DNA of 16,089 nt, taken from the NCBI GenBank assembly GCA_948888345.1, contig CAQTPN010000007.1, positions 1 through 16,089 on the forward strand. Direction: 5' to 3'. Of this stretch, positions 6,653 to 14,704 are shown piece by piece. Under the pieces are notes generated by a model. It was not told where the DNA came from. It ran no database searches and was given only the letters and a program-made list of their open reading frames with translations. The position numbers and the translations under genes were made by a program. This stretch comes from an uncultured bacterium. Its GTDB lineage: Bacteria > Cyanobacteriota > Vampirovibrionia > Gastranaerophilales > Gastranaerophilaceae. Numbering within the stretch: position 1 is the first letter of the stretch; each line of letters begins with the position of its first letter.

Positions 6653-8692
6653 ATGAAAAAAAACAAAAAAGCAATTGTATTGTATTTGGCGTTATGCCTT
6701 ATGGCATCAGGATTTAGCGCAAATTTAAACGCGGATGCAAAAATGACAGCTGAAGCCAGTGAATTATACGACAGAGCTGTAAAATTCGAAAATGAAGAAA
6801 GATATGAAGATGCGCTTGATTTAATTTTAAAAGCTTTAAATACATCTTATGATGATATTGTATTAATTACAAAACTCGGCGGGCTTTACGCACAGACGGG
6901 GGATTTAAATAAAGCGGCACAGGTATACACCAAAGCTATCCAATTAAATCCCGAAGATGCTTTTTTACATATAAGTATTGCAAATATTTACGAACAGCAG
7001 GGAAAATACGATGAAGCCTTTAACTCTTATTTCAGAGCAATGAATTTATCCCCGAATTACAGATATAACTATCTAAACCTTGCAACCGCAAAATACCATG
7101 GCGGATATTACGAAGAAGCTATTAAATATTACAGAATTTATCTTAATGATTATCCGAACTCTGCAAATGCAAGAAGTTCTATAGCAAGCTGCTATTTAAA
7201 TTTAAAGGAATATCAAAAAGCTATAGATGAATTTGAAAAATCAAAAGAAATGGACCCTAAATCCTTTAAAGATTATCAAAATCTCGGCCTTTCATATTTA
7301 AGAAACAGAGAATATTTAAAAGCCAAAGCAACGTTTTTAAAAGCTGTTGAATTAAATCCTGAAGATTATATGGCTTACGGAAATCTTGCAATTGTACAGA
7401 CATATTTAAAAGAAAACGAACAGGCACTTGAAAATTACAAACGCGCCTTTGCACTCAATCCGGAGCTTGAAAACTTAAAATTTGATTATGCAAGCCTGCT
7501 TGCTGCAACAGGCAAGACTGATGAGGCCATAAAAACCTATCAGGAATACATAAAAGCATACCCTGAAGATTCAAATGCTTATTTAAACCTTGGTATTTTA
7601 TATCAAAATACAAATAACCCGAAATACGCTATAGCAGTATTGCAGGAAGGGGTTAAAAAATCCCAGAGCAACACAATGAAAAACGAACTTGCAAAAAGCT
7701 ACTATCAAAACGGCGAATTTTCAAAAGCAGTAACCATATATGATTCAATGCTTCTTATTGAGCCAAATAATTTAAGGGCACTTTTTAATAAGGGGTTATC
7801 TTTAACGGGAGATAAAAAATTTGTTGAGGCAGACAGAATATTTAAAAAGGTAAATAATGCAGATATAGCTGAGCTTGAAAAATATCAAATAACAAAAAAT
7901 GATATCAAAAAAAGCATTTCAGGAAATATGACAGCCCAGGCAAATATGCTTAAAAATAAAAAAGAATTTGAAAAAGCAAAAGAACTATATACAAAGGCCA
8001 TTGCAGAAGATAATCAAAGCACGGAAGCATATTTAGGGCTTGCATCTGCTTATGAAAATCTTAATGATAAATCAAAATCTATTGAAGCCTATGAACAGGC
8101 TGCATCTATCGAGCCTGAAAACCCCGATATTTTAATGAAATACGGCGAAAGCCTTTCAAAAATGGACGAAGATACGGAAGCACAAAATACATTTAAGAAA
8201 ATTTTAGAAAAAGACGGAGAAAATTACGAAGCAAGAATTGCCCTTGCAGACAGCTACAGTAAGGTAAAAAAATATAAAGAGGCACTTGATGAATACCTTA
8301 CGGTTGAAAAAAATAACGGCACGGATGATGCCCTATGTTTAAAGATAGGAAATACATATAAATATTTAAATGAGAGCGAAAATGCTATTAAATATTACGT
8401 TAAAGCACTTGAAACCAACCCGAACAACGAAAATGCCTATTTTAACGCAGGCCTTGTCAGGTACGATATAAATGAATTCAATAAAGCAATTGAGGATTTT
8501 AAAAAAGCCATTGAACTAAAAAAGGATTTTGCCTTTGCATACTGGGCACTCGGTGCGTGTTATGAAAAACAAGAAAAGGCTGACGATGCAATTTATAATT
8601 ATGAAAAATTTATAGAATTTTCTGATGATAAAGAGCTCATAAAATCCACAAAGGAAAAAATTCGCAATCTCTACAGCAGTTTGACATATTAA
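6653..8692 (+). CDS. Exported TPR-repeat protein (about 18 repeats)
   Basis: A 679-residue protein with an N-terminal signal peptide: four Lys in the first six residues, a hydrophobic core at about 7-21, and a likely cleavage near 24-29 (around FSANLNADA). There is no proper lipobox. Nearly all the rest consists of tetratricopeptide repeats of about 34 residues, and about 18 can be counted. They carry the usual W/L-G-Y-A-F-A-P positions and end in patterns like LNPED. One break of poorer repeats occurs around residues 405-430. Such superhelical scaffolds bind partner proteins, so in the periplasm this could serve envelope or pilus assembly, though its ligand is not visible. AAAGGTG (6638-6644), inside the end of recO, lies 8 bases before the ATG. 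Its stop is 1 base from the lipoprotein start, which points to a shared transcript and coupled translation. Confidence 0.9.
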   Translation: MKKNKKAIVLYLALCLMASGFSANLNADAKMTAEASELYDRAVKFENEERYEDALDLILKALNTSYDDIVLITKLGGLYAQTGDLNKAAQVYTKAIQLNPEDAFLHISIANIYEQQGKYDEAFNSYFRAMNLSPNYRYNYLNLATAKYHGGYYEEAIKYYRIYLNDYPNSANARSSIASCYLNLKEYQKAIDEFEKSKEMDPKSFKDYQNLGLSYLRNREYLKAKATFLKAVELNPEDYMAYGNLAIVQTYLKENEQALENYKRAFALNPELENLKFDYASLLAATGKTDEAIKTYQEYIKAYPEDSNAYLNLGILYQNTNNPKYAIAVLQEGVKKSQSNTMKNELAKSYYQNGEFSKAVTIYDSMLLIEPNNLRALFNKGLSLTGDKKFVEADRIFKKVNNADIAELEKYQITKNDIKKSISGNMTAQANMLKNKKEFEKAKELYTKAIAEDNQSTEAYLGLASAYENLNDKSKSIEAYEQAASIEPENPDILMKYGESLSKMDEDTEAQNTFKKILEKDGENYEARIALADSYSKVKKYKEALDEYLTVEKNNGTDDALCLKIGNTYKYLNESENAIKYYVKALETNPNNENAYFNAGLVRYDINEFNKAIEDFKKAIELKKDFAFAYWALGACYEKQEKADDAIYNYEKFIEFSDDKELIKSTKEKIRNLYSSLTY

Positions 8693-8693
8693 T

Positions 8694-9098
8694 ATGAAAA
8701 AATGGTTTGTTTTATTATTGTTAATATGTTCAACCGTATTATGCGGATGTGACAAGGAAAAAGCCGGTATTCTTTTTTCTTCGACTCCTTTTTCAAAAGA
8801 ATTAGGATACAAAGAACAGAGTGTATATAAAAAAGGAGAAAAAATTTATTATCTCCTCTATAACCCGAAAGACTTTAAAACAAGGCTTTTAAAGGTTCAG
8901 GTTTTTAGAAAAGATGCTAATGCGGATGAATTTTTCGGATATGAATATCTTTATAATAAAACCGTTGAACTAAAGGATAGAAAGTTTTATACGGATTATT
9001 TTATTATAAACCGTACAGGATATTATATTTTTCAAGCCTTTGAATTTACAAACACCATAAAACCTGTAATAATAGGTATCGTAAAGGTGGAAGATTAG
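8694..9098 (+). CDS. Small predicted lipoprotein
   Basis: A 134-residue protein starting with Met-Lys-Lys and a strong hydrophobic stretch, ending in LCGC with Cys19 as the probable lipidated residue. The Cys at -2 is unusual for a lipobox, so membrane lipidation is likely but not certain. The mature part is rich in Tyr, Phe and Lys and seems beta-rich (for example KIYYLLYNP and RTGYYIFQAFEF), compatible with a small Ig-like or beta-sandwich fold. I do not recognise the family. The start is 1 base after the TPR stop and lacks a clear ribosome site, so translation is probably coupled. A partner role with the TPR protein in the periplasm or outer membrane is inferred from position only. Confidence 0.82.
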   Translation: MKKWFVLLLLICSTVLCGCDKEKAGILFSSTPFSKELGYKEQSVYKKGEKIYYLLYNPKDFKTRLLKVQVFRKDANADEFFGYEYLYNKTVELKDRKFYTDYFIINRTGYYIFQAFEFTNTIKPVIIGIVKVED

Positions 9099-9536
9099 AT
9101 GATTATTCTAAAAAACGGGCTTGAAGATTTAATTTTATACATAAAAAATAAACTGTTTTCTTCAAAATACGTTGTTAAAGGAAAATGCAGACAGTGCGGA
9201 AAATGCTGCGCCACCATACTTTTTTCCGATGAAAACGGATACATTAAAGATGAAGAAGGATTTTACCGGCTTCAAAAAAGAAACAGACGCTACAGGCATT
9301 TTATAATTAACGGCAGGGTGGAAGATAAATATAATTCATTTTACGACGGTGCTTTAATGTTTAAATGCAAGTCTTTAGGGGAGGATGGCAAATGCAAAAG
9401 GTATCATCTGCGCTCTCTTTATTGCAGAGATTACCCTTCAATAAATTCAACCTTCATTTATAACGGCGGCGAAACACTTGACGGATGCGGATATTATTTT
9501 GATACTGATAAAAAATTTAAAGAATATTTAAATTAA
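9099..9536 (+). CDS. YkgJ-type cysteine-cluster protein
   Basis: A 145-residue cytosolic protein of the YkgJ/UPF0153 type, thought to bind a zinc or iron-sulfur centre. The signature CRQCGKCC gives Cys at 30, 33, 36 and 37. Further conserved Cys lie at 90, 99, 109 and 130 in the usual surroundings CKSLGEDGKCKRY, YCRDYP and GCGY. This spacing is characteristic of the family, whose biochemical role is unknown to me. AAGGTGGA (9083-9090) precedes the ATG by 8 bases, and the ATG directly abuts the preceding stop. Its TAA shares the palindromic TTAA (9533-9536) with the stop of the convergent LptD-like gene, and no terminator hairpin is visible there. Confidence 0.9.
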   Translation: MIILKNGLEDLILYIKNKLFSSKYVVKGKCRQCGKCCATILFSDENGYIKDEEGFYRLQKRNRRYRHFIINGRVEDKYNSFYDGALMFKCKSLGEDGKCKRYHLRSLYCRDYPSINSTFIYNGGETLDGCGYYFDTDKKFKEYLN

Positions 9537-11386
9537 AGATTTTCAGGTACCTTAATTTTTCTGTACTGCATATCTCCGTTAAACATAGGGCTTTTCTTTT
9601 GAAGTTTTTCAGGGTTTTTGATTGTCATTTTATCAAAATCAATTTTGGCATTATCTGTACCTAAAAGAAACATAACGTCAAAATGGGCATTTTTCCTTAT
9701 TGTATCGTAAGAAAAGGCCATTTTAACATCTTCAGGACCGATTACTGCATAAAAACTGTTTTCTGTCATTAAATCATCGTCGCTATTATCTTTAAGCGGG
9801 CTTACAACCCCTTTATAGCCCAATGAAATATATTTGCAAAGCTTTATGCTTTCATCAATATTGATTGAAGTTTTACCATAAGTGTATTCGTCAAATTTAA
9901 ACGGGCTTGCACCGTGGAAACCGCCTATAGTATAGCTGATATTAGATTTCCAATTTTTAACTCTCGTTGCAATTGAAGGACCGCCGCGCACAAGAGCCGT
10001 TGTCTCGCCGGTACCGTAAACAGTAGCCATAGTCTGCCCCAGAACCCCGAAAGTTAAAGATAAATCCTGTTCTTTATTTGATATTGTAAATATATTTTTA
10101 TTAAGCTGATTCTGCCATCTTAAACGCATAGTACCGTAGTTATTGCTTTCCTGATGTTCTTTATGGTAGTCGGAAGCGTAACCTGCAGTTATTCTGTGTC
10201 TAAATGTTGCATTTATATCTTTTATTTCATATTTATCATCAAAAACCAGCTGTGCTAAATGTCCGGCCCTTTTACCGCCCAGATACCATTCATTTTTGTA
10301 AGCATGACGGGCAAATTCAGCCCATAATTTATCAGTAAATTTATATTCACCATCCAAAATTAAATTTTCACTGCTTGTAGCCCAGGCTGCATCAACATTT
10401 AATCTTTTTGTTTTAAACGTAGCAAGTGCACCGACACCGAGTTCTTCATCATAAACAATTGCAGGCGCAAGTTTTAAATGTGCTCCCATCGGCAGTTTAA
10501 ACATATAGCCAAGGCCTAAATACTGTCCAAAATCATTAATAGAACCTATATCAACCGGAATGTTTGCTTCAACATAGCTCAATTCCTTATCAGAGAAGAG
10601 TTCCACAGTATTTAACGTAACAATCTTCATTCTTTTATAATAAAGGTCAGAATTCTTCAAAGTAAGGCTGTCGTGGTCTTTTCCGGATTTCACTATTATC
10701 TCTTTTGTTTTGATTTTATAGGGGGAAAGTCTTTTTTTCTTTTGGTCAAATGATACTTCATCATCCATAATCAGCATACTGTCATAATTATCAAAACCTG
10801 AGGATTTAAGCTTCAAATCAAGTTTTTTTGCAAGCTCAATATCACCGTTTACGGCTTCAATTCTGTCCGTGTAAGCATAAGCTTCCGGAGCCTTCATTTT
10901 TATGAACGTTCCAAAAGAAGCTTCAACCGTATCAATCAGGGCATTTTCTTCATTGAGGTCGATTGCCATATATTCGCCCTCAAGCTTATTTCCGTCCTTA
11001 ACAAGGATAACGTTATCATACAGCTTAATTACATTTAAGGTTTTATCGTAAACTGCTCTGTCTGCGGTTACCACAGTGCCGTTTGCAGATTTTATAACAA
11101 CATCCCCTGTTGCTTCAAGCTCTCCGGTTTCGTCAAAATATTCAAGTTTTTTACTATCAATCGAGATATCACTCTTTTTTTCTGCCTTCATAGCAGTCTT
11201 AGAACCCTTTTCAGTTTCTTTGATGCGTTTTAAAATAATTTCATCAATAGGGTTCGGGATTCTTATCCCTTCTTTTTCAATGGTTGTTTGCAGCACAGGT
11301 TCAGAACTTTTATTTGTTTTTGGAACAACCGTATTTGCTTCAACAACTTCATAGCAAAATGCAGCACTGCCTGAAAAAGCAAACAT
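9533..11386 (-). CDS. OstA/LptD-like outer-membrane LPS transport protein
   Basis: A 617-residue reading (from the first ATG) of an LPS-assembly-type protein. Residues 72-155 form an OstA/LptA-like beta domain with the typical pattern ISIDSKKLEYFDETGELEATG then GDVVIK...GTVVTADRAVYD. A second, weaker OstA-like part runs to about 260. Residues from about 270 alternate in the way of an outer-membrane beta-barrel (for example GQYLGLGYMFKLP and LFTFGVL-like strands), ending with an IGPEDVKMAFSYD stretch that recalls cyanobacterial LptD-like barrels. It is shorter than E. coli LptD and without its Cys pattern, so it may be a divergent LptD or a paralogue. The likely job is moving LPS into the outer leaflet. 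The ATG at 11386 falls in the middle of a signal peptide, and the real start is probably upstream (see the separate entry). It follows the M23 gene on the same strand. Confidence 0.85.
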   Translation of the reverse strand: MFAFSGSAAFCYEVVEANTVVPKTNKSSEPVLQTTIEKEGIRIPNPIDEIILKRIKETEKGSKTAMKAEKKSDISIDSKKLEYFDETGELEATGDVVIKSANGTVVTADRAVYDKTLNVIKLYDNVILVKDGNKLEGEYMAIDLNEENALIDTVEASFGTFIKMKAPEAYAYTDRIEAVNGDIELAKKLDLKLKSSGFDNYDSMLIMDDEVSFDQKKKRLSPYKIKTKEIIVKSGKDHDSLTLKNSDLYYKRMKIVTLNTVELFSDKELSYVEANIPVDIGSINDFGQYLGLGYMFKLPMGAHLKLAPAIVYDEELGVGALATFKTKRLNVDAAWATSSENLILDGEYKFTDKLWAEFARHAYKNEWYLGGKRAGHLAQLVFDDKYEIKDINATFRHRITAGYASDYHKEHQESNNYGTMRLRWQNQLNKNIFTISNKEQDLSLTFGVLGQTMATVYGTGETTALVRGGPSIATRVKNWKSNISYTIGGFHGASPFKFDEYTYGKTSINIDESIKLCKYISLGYKGVVSPLKDNSDDDLMTENSFYAVIGPEDVKMAFSYDTIRKNAHFDVMFLLGTDNAKIDFDKMTIKNPEKLQKKSPMFNGDMQYRKIKVPENL

Positions 11387-11477
11387 GCCAAGGGTAACGG
11401 CAAAAAAACCTATTTTTTTTAGAGATGGCCTTATAAGATTCTTATTTATAAAAATATTAATTTTTGTATCTCCCCAT
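11387..11477 (-). other. Hidden 5' end of the LptD-like gene: AUU start or frameshift
   Basis: The LptD-like frame stays open upstream of the ATG at 11386 and encodes the missing part of a signal peptide: NKNLIRPSLKKIGFFAVTLG directly before MFAFSGSAAFC. No ATG, GTG or TTG exists in that frame. Two readings fit. In the first, an AUU start at 11461-11459 is preceded 8 bases away by GGGGAG (11475-11470), giving a 642-residue protein. In the second, the ATG at 11477-11475, with AAGG (11487-11484) 6 bases upstream, is the start and one extra T in the T5 run at 11461-11465 shifts the frame. As given, that ATG frame stops after six codons. A real mutation, an assembly error and a rare start cannot be separated from this sequence alone. 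Confidence 0.7.
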
Positions 11478-11563
11478 GCTTTACCTTAAAATGCGGCAAA
11501 TGCTTTATAAAACTTATTTTACATCAAAAAGTCTCTTTTTTTCATGCTCAAAATGCATCAATT

Positions 11564-12706
11564 TTATCTTGGAATATAGTTCAAAGGATTAGTTGTAGCA
11601 CCGTTTCTTCTAACCTCAAAATGCAGGTGGGGGCCGGTTGAATACCCTGTTGTTCCTATGTTTGCAATAACCTGTCCCCTATATACGGAAGCACCTTTTT
11701 CCACCCTGTAGCTTGAAAGGTGGGCATAAAGCGTTGTTGTCGGCACACCGCCTACTTTACCGTGGTCTATAATTACAACCTTGCCATACCCGCCATACCA
11801 GCCTGTAAATATAACCTTGCCCGAATTTGCCGCCTTTACGTTAGCTCCATACGGAGCACCTATATCAACTCCTGAGTGGAAAATCGGTTTTTTAAATATC
11901 GGGTGGATTCTTGAACCGTACGGAGAGGTTATAGGGCCGCCAACAGGTCTTAAGAAGTTTGCAGTAGTTGTAATTGTTGTAGTTTTTGAGGTTTTGCTTA
12001 CGGTTTTATTAATCATATCCTCAATCTGCTTAGACTGGCGGGCAAGCTCTCTTTCTGATTTCTCCCATGTTGCACGGTCAGTTTTTAATTTATTAATCAT
12101 TTTTTCATTGCGTGAAATCGCGCTTTGAATATTCTTTTGCTGGCGGTTCATTGTTTCTATTGAAGCCTTAAGTTCATTTTTCTGGCTCTCAAGCCGTTTT
12201 GTAAGCTCCCTTATCCGCCTTGTCCTCTCTTGAGTTTTGGATATTTTCTGCCTGTCTATATCCATTACAATATTTTCAAAATAAATTCTGTCTAAAAAAT
12301 CATTTATATTCTTTGCAGAAAGCAAAAATTCAACATAATTTTTTCTTTTGGTTTTAAAAATCTGGTTTATACGCTTATTTGTAGCATACTGCTGGGCTCT
12401 ATAGTTTCTCATAGCGTTTTCAAGCTGTACCTGAAGAGTGTAAAGCTCCTCCTGCGCATTTTTATACTGCTGTTTATTGTAATAAAGCCCCTGTTCTGTC
12501 TGTTCAAGCTTTCTCTGGTTTCTATACAGTTTATTTGTTTCAATTTTTTCAAGCAATTTAAGTTTATGAATTTCTTTTTTAGCCTGTGCGCGCTTTTGCT
12601 CTATCTGGGTTTTAGAGGTATTTGCAGCAAAAACTGCCGTATTTTGAAAAACTAAAACTACAGCACAAAGCAGATATATTGTTAATTTTTGTATTTTTTT
12701 ATTCAT
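11564..12706 (-). CDS. M23 metallopeptidase with coiled coil (EnvC/NlpD-like)
   Basis: A 380-residue exported protein. The signal peptide runs from MNKKIQKL through a hydrophobic core to TAVFA at about residue 27. A long charged coiled coil follows (about 30-235), then a Ser/Thr-rich hinge and a C-terminal LytM/M23 domain (about 255-380). Zinc and catalytic residues are complete: HSGVD (His277, Asp281), YAHLS (His329) and HLHF (His360, His362). An active zinc endopeptidase on peptidoglycan cross-bridges is therefore expected, in contrast to the inactive EnvC and NlpD. Family knowledge suggests daughter-cell separation or wall remodelling, with the coiled coil as the control arm. The frame is open to a TTG at 12733, but the ATG at 12706 gives a standard signal peptide. 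No Shine-Dalgarno is seen. The start is 16 bases after the stop of a 35-residue gene, so translation is likely coupled. Confidence 0.92.
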   Translation of the reverse strand: MNKKIQKLTIYLLCAVVLVFQNTAVFAANTSKTQIEQKRAQAKKEIHKLKLLEKIETNKLYRNQRKLEQTEQGLYYNKQQYKNAQEELYTLQVQLENAMRNYRAQQYATNKRINQIFKTKRKNYVEFLLSAKNINDFLDRIYFENIVMDIDRQKISKTQERTRRIRELTKRLESQKNELKASIETMNRQQKNIQSAISRNEKMINKLKTDRATWEKSERELARQSKQIEDMINKTVSKTSKTTTITTTANFLRPVGGPITSPYGSRIHPIFKKPIFHSGVDIGAPYGANVKAANSGKVIFTGWYGGYGKVVIIDHGKVGGVPTTTLYAHLSSYRVEKGASVYRGQVIANIGTTGYSTGPHLHFEVRRNGATTNPLNYIPR

Positions 12707-12722
12707 AAAAGTTAATAAATAA

Positions 12723-12830
12723 TTAGTTTGCAAGAAGCGGTAAAATCATTGTCAAGCCTATCATCCAGGCAGCAACAGTGATTACAAGAATCCCCACTAT
12801 TACTCTTCTGTTCTTTCTGAAAAATTCCAT
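12723..12830 (-). CDS. 35-residue single-span membrane protein
   Basis: A short frame with ATG at 12830-12828 and TAA at 12725-12723. It begins MEFFRKNRR and continues with a 22-residue hydrophobic span including VIVGILVITVAAWMIGLT, then a short tail. The positive N-terminus before one membrane span predicts an inner-membrane miniprotein with its N-end in the cytosol. AGGA (12847-12844) lies 13 bases upstream, a rather long gap. A clear promoter (12866-12894) sits just before it, and the M23 gene begins 16 bases after it, so it would be the first gene of that transcript. I do not recognise it. Codon structure, promoter and spacing make it believable, though a leader peptide or chance frame is possible. 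Confidence 0.6.
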   Translation of the reverse strand: MEFFRKNRRVIVGILVITVAAWMIGLTMILPLLAN

Positions 12831-12865
12831 AGTTAAAATCTTATCCTAAATTTATCTATACTAAT

Positions 12866-12894
12866 ATATTACCCGAAAAATACAAAGCTTGCAA
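12866..12894 (-). promoter_or_regulatory. Sigma70-type promoter for small membrane protein-M23-LptD run
   Basis: On the minus strand, TTGCAA (12894-12889) and TAATAT (12871-12866) are separated by exactly 17 bases. Transcription would begin near 12859, about 29 bases before the ATG of the 35-residue protein. No other good promoter was found between this and the LptD-like gene, and no terminator hairpin lies between the three genes. A single transcript is therefore likely. Confidence 0.6.
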
Positions 12895-12917
12895 ACAGGG
12901 GAAAAAATCTAATTATA

Positions 12918-14639
12918 TCAGCGTTTACAGCCAATATCCTCAGAATCGGTTTTGCCGTCAAAATTGTTGTCTATCCCATCATAGCAGGAGTTTCCGCTTT
13001 CAAAACTCTCCGCCCTTGGTGTAAATTTTAAATATTTTTCATCAATAGAATTATATAATTTCAAAAAATAATTCCTGTAAAAGCTGGCTATTTCAGGGCT
13101 TTTAAAGATTAATAAATTTTCATCATTCTTTTTTATGCCTGAATTTGAAAAATTCGCACTCCCTGTTATGAAAATTTTTCCATCCACCGTCATATTTTTC
13201 TCATGCGCCTTTCCGCCCCAGTTTTCAACCTTTACAGCTATCCCGTTTGCCCTTAAAAGGCGGACTTTTTCTTTCATGGAATTTGCACCGACTGCATCAT
13301 AAATAATTTTTACATCCACCCCGCGCTTTTTTGCATCTATCAGGGCATCAATAATTTCTTTATTCGTCAAATAGAAGATACTGACAAGGATTTCGTGCTC
13401 TGCCCGCGTTAAAACCGGTAAAATCCCATCTGAGAGGGTATTTCCTACCGGTGAAAAATAAATATCAAGTGTATCTTTTGAATTTACGCAGATATTTTTA
13501 GAAGTGTTATTTCCTTTCATAGCTTGGAATTTACCGCTGTACATATCATTAAATTCCTGCGTAAAAACATCTGCAGCTGCGGGATTTTTGATTAAAACCA
13601 TTGTATTTGCGTTATATCCGCCGGAACCTGAGGCTGAAATATTCATTGTACCTGTAATTACGGTTTTTTTATCAAAGATAAAAAATTTATTATGCATAAA
13701 AGGGGCTCTTAAATCAGATATAACTTGAAAATTTGAAATTAATTTTGTTGTATCCCTGTAAACATAGGTATTATCAGCTTTTGAATCAACAACGCCCCTT
13801 ATTAAAACTCCCCTGTTTTTAGCATTTATCAAGGCTTCCAGAATATCATCCTGCCCCTCAAAACCGTAGAGTGCAAAATCTATTGAGCTCTGCGCATGGT
13901 TAATTGTATCCAAAATAGTTCTGCAGGCAAGAGTTTTACAGGAATTTGAAGGCCTGTTAAATGCATTAGGGTTTATAAGAAAAATTGTAACGTCATTAAA
14001 TGTGCGGGCTAAAGACTCTTTAAAGACAGGCGTTTTGGCGATTTTATTTTGTTCAAAGTGCCGGTTTTCCACACTTTTTTCAACTTCCGGTTTTGATTTT
14101 TTTGAACAAAAATCCCCGCAAAGTGCCGCATTCTTTTTTACTGTTTTTAAATTTTCAAAAGTTTTATACGGGTTAAATTTTCTTCCGCCTGATTTTCCTT
14201 CATAAGCAAAAGCTAGACCCTCTTCAAGAAGTGCGACGCCGAAATTTTTTCCGTCTTTTGTTAAAATTTCAGCAAAACGATAATAATATTTTGAATTATA
14301 GGGCTGAATTTCACCAATGAAGCGGATTTCCTTTCCTAAAAGATGCTCAATTGCATATTTTTTCGCCTTTTTGCCAAGATACAGGCATTCATCAGGTTCT
14401 AAATCATATCTTTTAGCGTATTCACGGGCTTTTTCGCCGTATTTTAGAGGAAAAGTATTAACATTCTTAATATGAAAAAGTTCGTCTTTGTCTTTTTTGC
14501 CGTCATTGTTTAAATCTATGTAAAATTTATCCCCTTCAACTACCTCTAAAACCTTATAATACCGCACATTATGCTGCTCAAAAATTATCAAAAGCAGGGA
14601 TGTTAAAATTATTATAAAAATTGAAACCGTTCTATTCAT
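12918..14639 (-). CDS. Secreted SNase-like plus phospholipase D-type fusion protein
   Basis: A 573-residue exported or N-anchored protein. Residues 4-20 form a hydrophobic signal/anchor. Residues 27-178 resemble a staphylococcal nuclease domain (VVEGDKFYI, GKKAKKYAIEHLLGKEI, YYRFAEILTKDGKNFGVALLEEGLAFAY), but the expected catalytic residues are changed: IKNVNTFP replaces the R..GIDTPE pattern, and the second Arg is shifted. Inside it, residues 42-53 match a 12-residue EF-hand loop (D-x-N-x-D-G-x-x-D-x-x-E). Two phospholipase D halves follow, with intact HKD motifs HNKFFIFD (316-323) and HEKNMTVD (479-486), each followed by a G[TS]xN pattern. The end (552-571) is a Cys-bounded second calcium-like loop, DGIDNNFDGKTD. 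Hydrolysis of DNA or phospholipid outside the cytoplasm is expected. HKD families cover both, so the substrate is unknown. GGGA (14647-14644) lies 4 bases before the ATG. Confidence 0.88.
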   Translation of the reverse strand: MNRTVSIFIIILTSLLLIIFEQHNVRYYKVLEVVEGDKFYIDLNNDGKKDKDELFHIKNVNTFPLKYGEKAREYAKRYDLEPDECLYLGKKAKKYAIEHLLGKEIRFIGEIQPYNSKYYYRFAEILTKDGKNFGVALLEEGLAFAYEGKSGGRKFNPYKTFENLKTVKKNAALCGDFCSKKSKPEVEKSVENRHFEQNKIAKTPVFKESLARTFNDVTIFLINPNAFNRPSNSCKTLACRTILDTINHAQSSIDFALYGFEGQDDILEALINAKNRGVLIRGVVDSKADNTYVYRDTTKLISNFQVISDLRAPFMHNKFFIFDKKTVITGTMNISASGSGGYNANTMVLIKNPAAADVFTQEFNDMYSGKFQAMKGNNTSKNICVNSKDTLDIYFSPVGNTLSDGILPVLTRAEHEILVSIFYLTNKEIIDALIDAKKRGVDVKIIYDAVGANSMKEKVRLLRANGIAVKVENWGGKAHEKNMTVDGKIFITGSANFSNSGIKKNDENLLIFKSPEIASFYRNYFLKLYNSIDEKYLKFTPRAESFESGNSCYDGIDNNFDGKTDSEDIGCKR

Positions 14640-14664
14640 AAAATCCCGCTATTTTTGTTCCCGC

Positions 14665-14680
14665 AAGGGTTTTAACCCTT
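14665..14680. repeat. Palindrome at the predicted start of the nuclease/PLD transcript
   Basis: AAGGGTT (14665-14671) and AACCCTT (14674-14680) form an inverted repeat around TT. It begins where transcription is predicted to start from the -10 box at 14692-14687, so it could be an operator or a 5' mRNA hairpin. Nothing identifies a regulator. Confidence 0.4.
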
Positions 14681-14686
14681 AAGGCA

Positions 14687-14692
14687 ATTATA
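14687..14692 (-). promoter_or_regulatory. -10 element for the SNase/PLD gene
   Basis: A perfect TATAAT is present on the minus strand (14692-14687), about 48 bases before the gene's ATG. The position 17 bases upstream holds no TTGACA-like box, since it falls in the base of the preceding terminator. The promoter may therefore need an activator, or this match may be chance. Confidence 0.4.
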
Positions 14693-14704
14693 CCTCAAAC
14701 AGTT

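Noticed and set aside
8681..8686. TTGACA before the lipoprotein gene as an internal promoter
   Set aside because: No -10-like box lies 16-18 bases downstream, and the bases code for the end of the TPR protein.
12707..12733. M23 gene starting at TTG 12733
   Set aside because: This would overlap the 35-residue gene and place nine residues before a normal Met-Asn-Lys-Lys signal peptide. The ATG at 12706 is the natural start.
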